Source: Shewanella surugensis (GTDB taxonomy: Bacteria > Pseudomonadota > Gammaproteobacteria > Enterobacterales > Shewanellaceae). From it: a DNA stretch of 34,969 nt. Location of the stretch: contig NZ_JAKIKS010000057.1 of NCBI RefSeq assembly GCF_023284005.1, forward strand, positions 1 through 34,969, in the 5' to 3' direction. Each line of letters opens with the position of its first letter. Within the stretch, counting starts at the first letter, position 1. The notes beneath the pieces were generated by a model. The model searched no databases. It was not told the origin of the DNA and saw nothing but the letters and a program-made list of their open reading frames with translations. A program made the position numbers and the translations under genes. This document shows, one piece after another, positions 34,960 through 34,969 of the stretch.

Positions 34960-34969
34960 ACTAAAAATG
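34957..34969 (+). CDS. Start of a gene cut by the window edge (MTKN...)
   Basis: ATG at 34957 follows AAAAGGA with an 8-base spacing, and the first codons read M-T-K-N before the window ends. The leader hairpin that sequesters the start resembles anti-readthrough structures at the ends of insertion sequences, so a transposase gene is possible. Identity cannot be judged from four codons. Confidence 0.45.

Overview
The window reads as a gammaproteobacterial chromosome, most likely a Shewanella (moderately low GC). The basis is the core gene set and its order: pta-ackA, a YfbV-family gene, pflA-pflB, a RecQ-like helicase, a DUF885 lipoprotein, an M14 carboxypeptidase, yeaC, ansA-sppA and fadH. 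Genus is inferred from protein resemblance and gene order recalled from memory. There are no tRNA, rRNA or CRISPR features.

Layout. (1) 1-2060: a decayed IS91-like element with its own tyrosine recombinase, collapsed by two internal deletions. (2) 2412-5269: cfa and aidB, both minus strand, probably co-transcribed. (3) 5270-12592: an accessory, eroding region. It holds remnants of an IS110-family transposase and of a REP-associated (RAYT/Y1) transposase, a YkgJ-like cysteine-cluster protein, a ferritin-like di-iron protein resembling cyanobacterial aldehyde-deformylating oxygenase (ADO) with a frameshift near its start, a divergent NAD(P)-dependent thioester/acyl reductase-like SDR, a MarR regulator facing an ABM monooxygenase across two matching operators, a broken small secreted protein, a broken uracil-DNA-glycosylase-like gene and a small lipoprotein. 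(4) 12593-13050: a gap with three DnaA boxes. (5) 13051-20593: mixed-acid fermentation block (pta, ackA, yfbV, pflA, pflB) turning pyruvate into formate and acetyl-CoA and then acetate plus ATP. (6) 21015-24792: RecQ-like helicase and DUF885 metallopeptidase-like lipoprotein. (7) 24793-25963: about 1.2 kb of AT-rich DNA without genes, leading into an orphan OmpR-type DNA-binding domain protein. (8) 26472-33619: M14 carboxypeptidase, zinc-ribbon membrane protein, yeaC, ansA, sppA, fadH. (9) 33620-34969: intergenic repeats with conserved flanks and changing hairpins, an unknown small gene, and the first codons of a gene whose ribosome binding site and start codon are buried in a long hairpin.

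The most interesting items are the ADO-like/reductase pair (a possible aldehyde or hydrocarbon-forming module outside cyanobacteria, here probably damaged), the tandem TAGTAA-N7-TTACTA operators, the DnaA-box cluster, the covarying hairpin repeats after fadH and the RBS-sequestering leader at the right edge. All homology calls are by eye; no database search was run.
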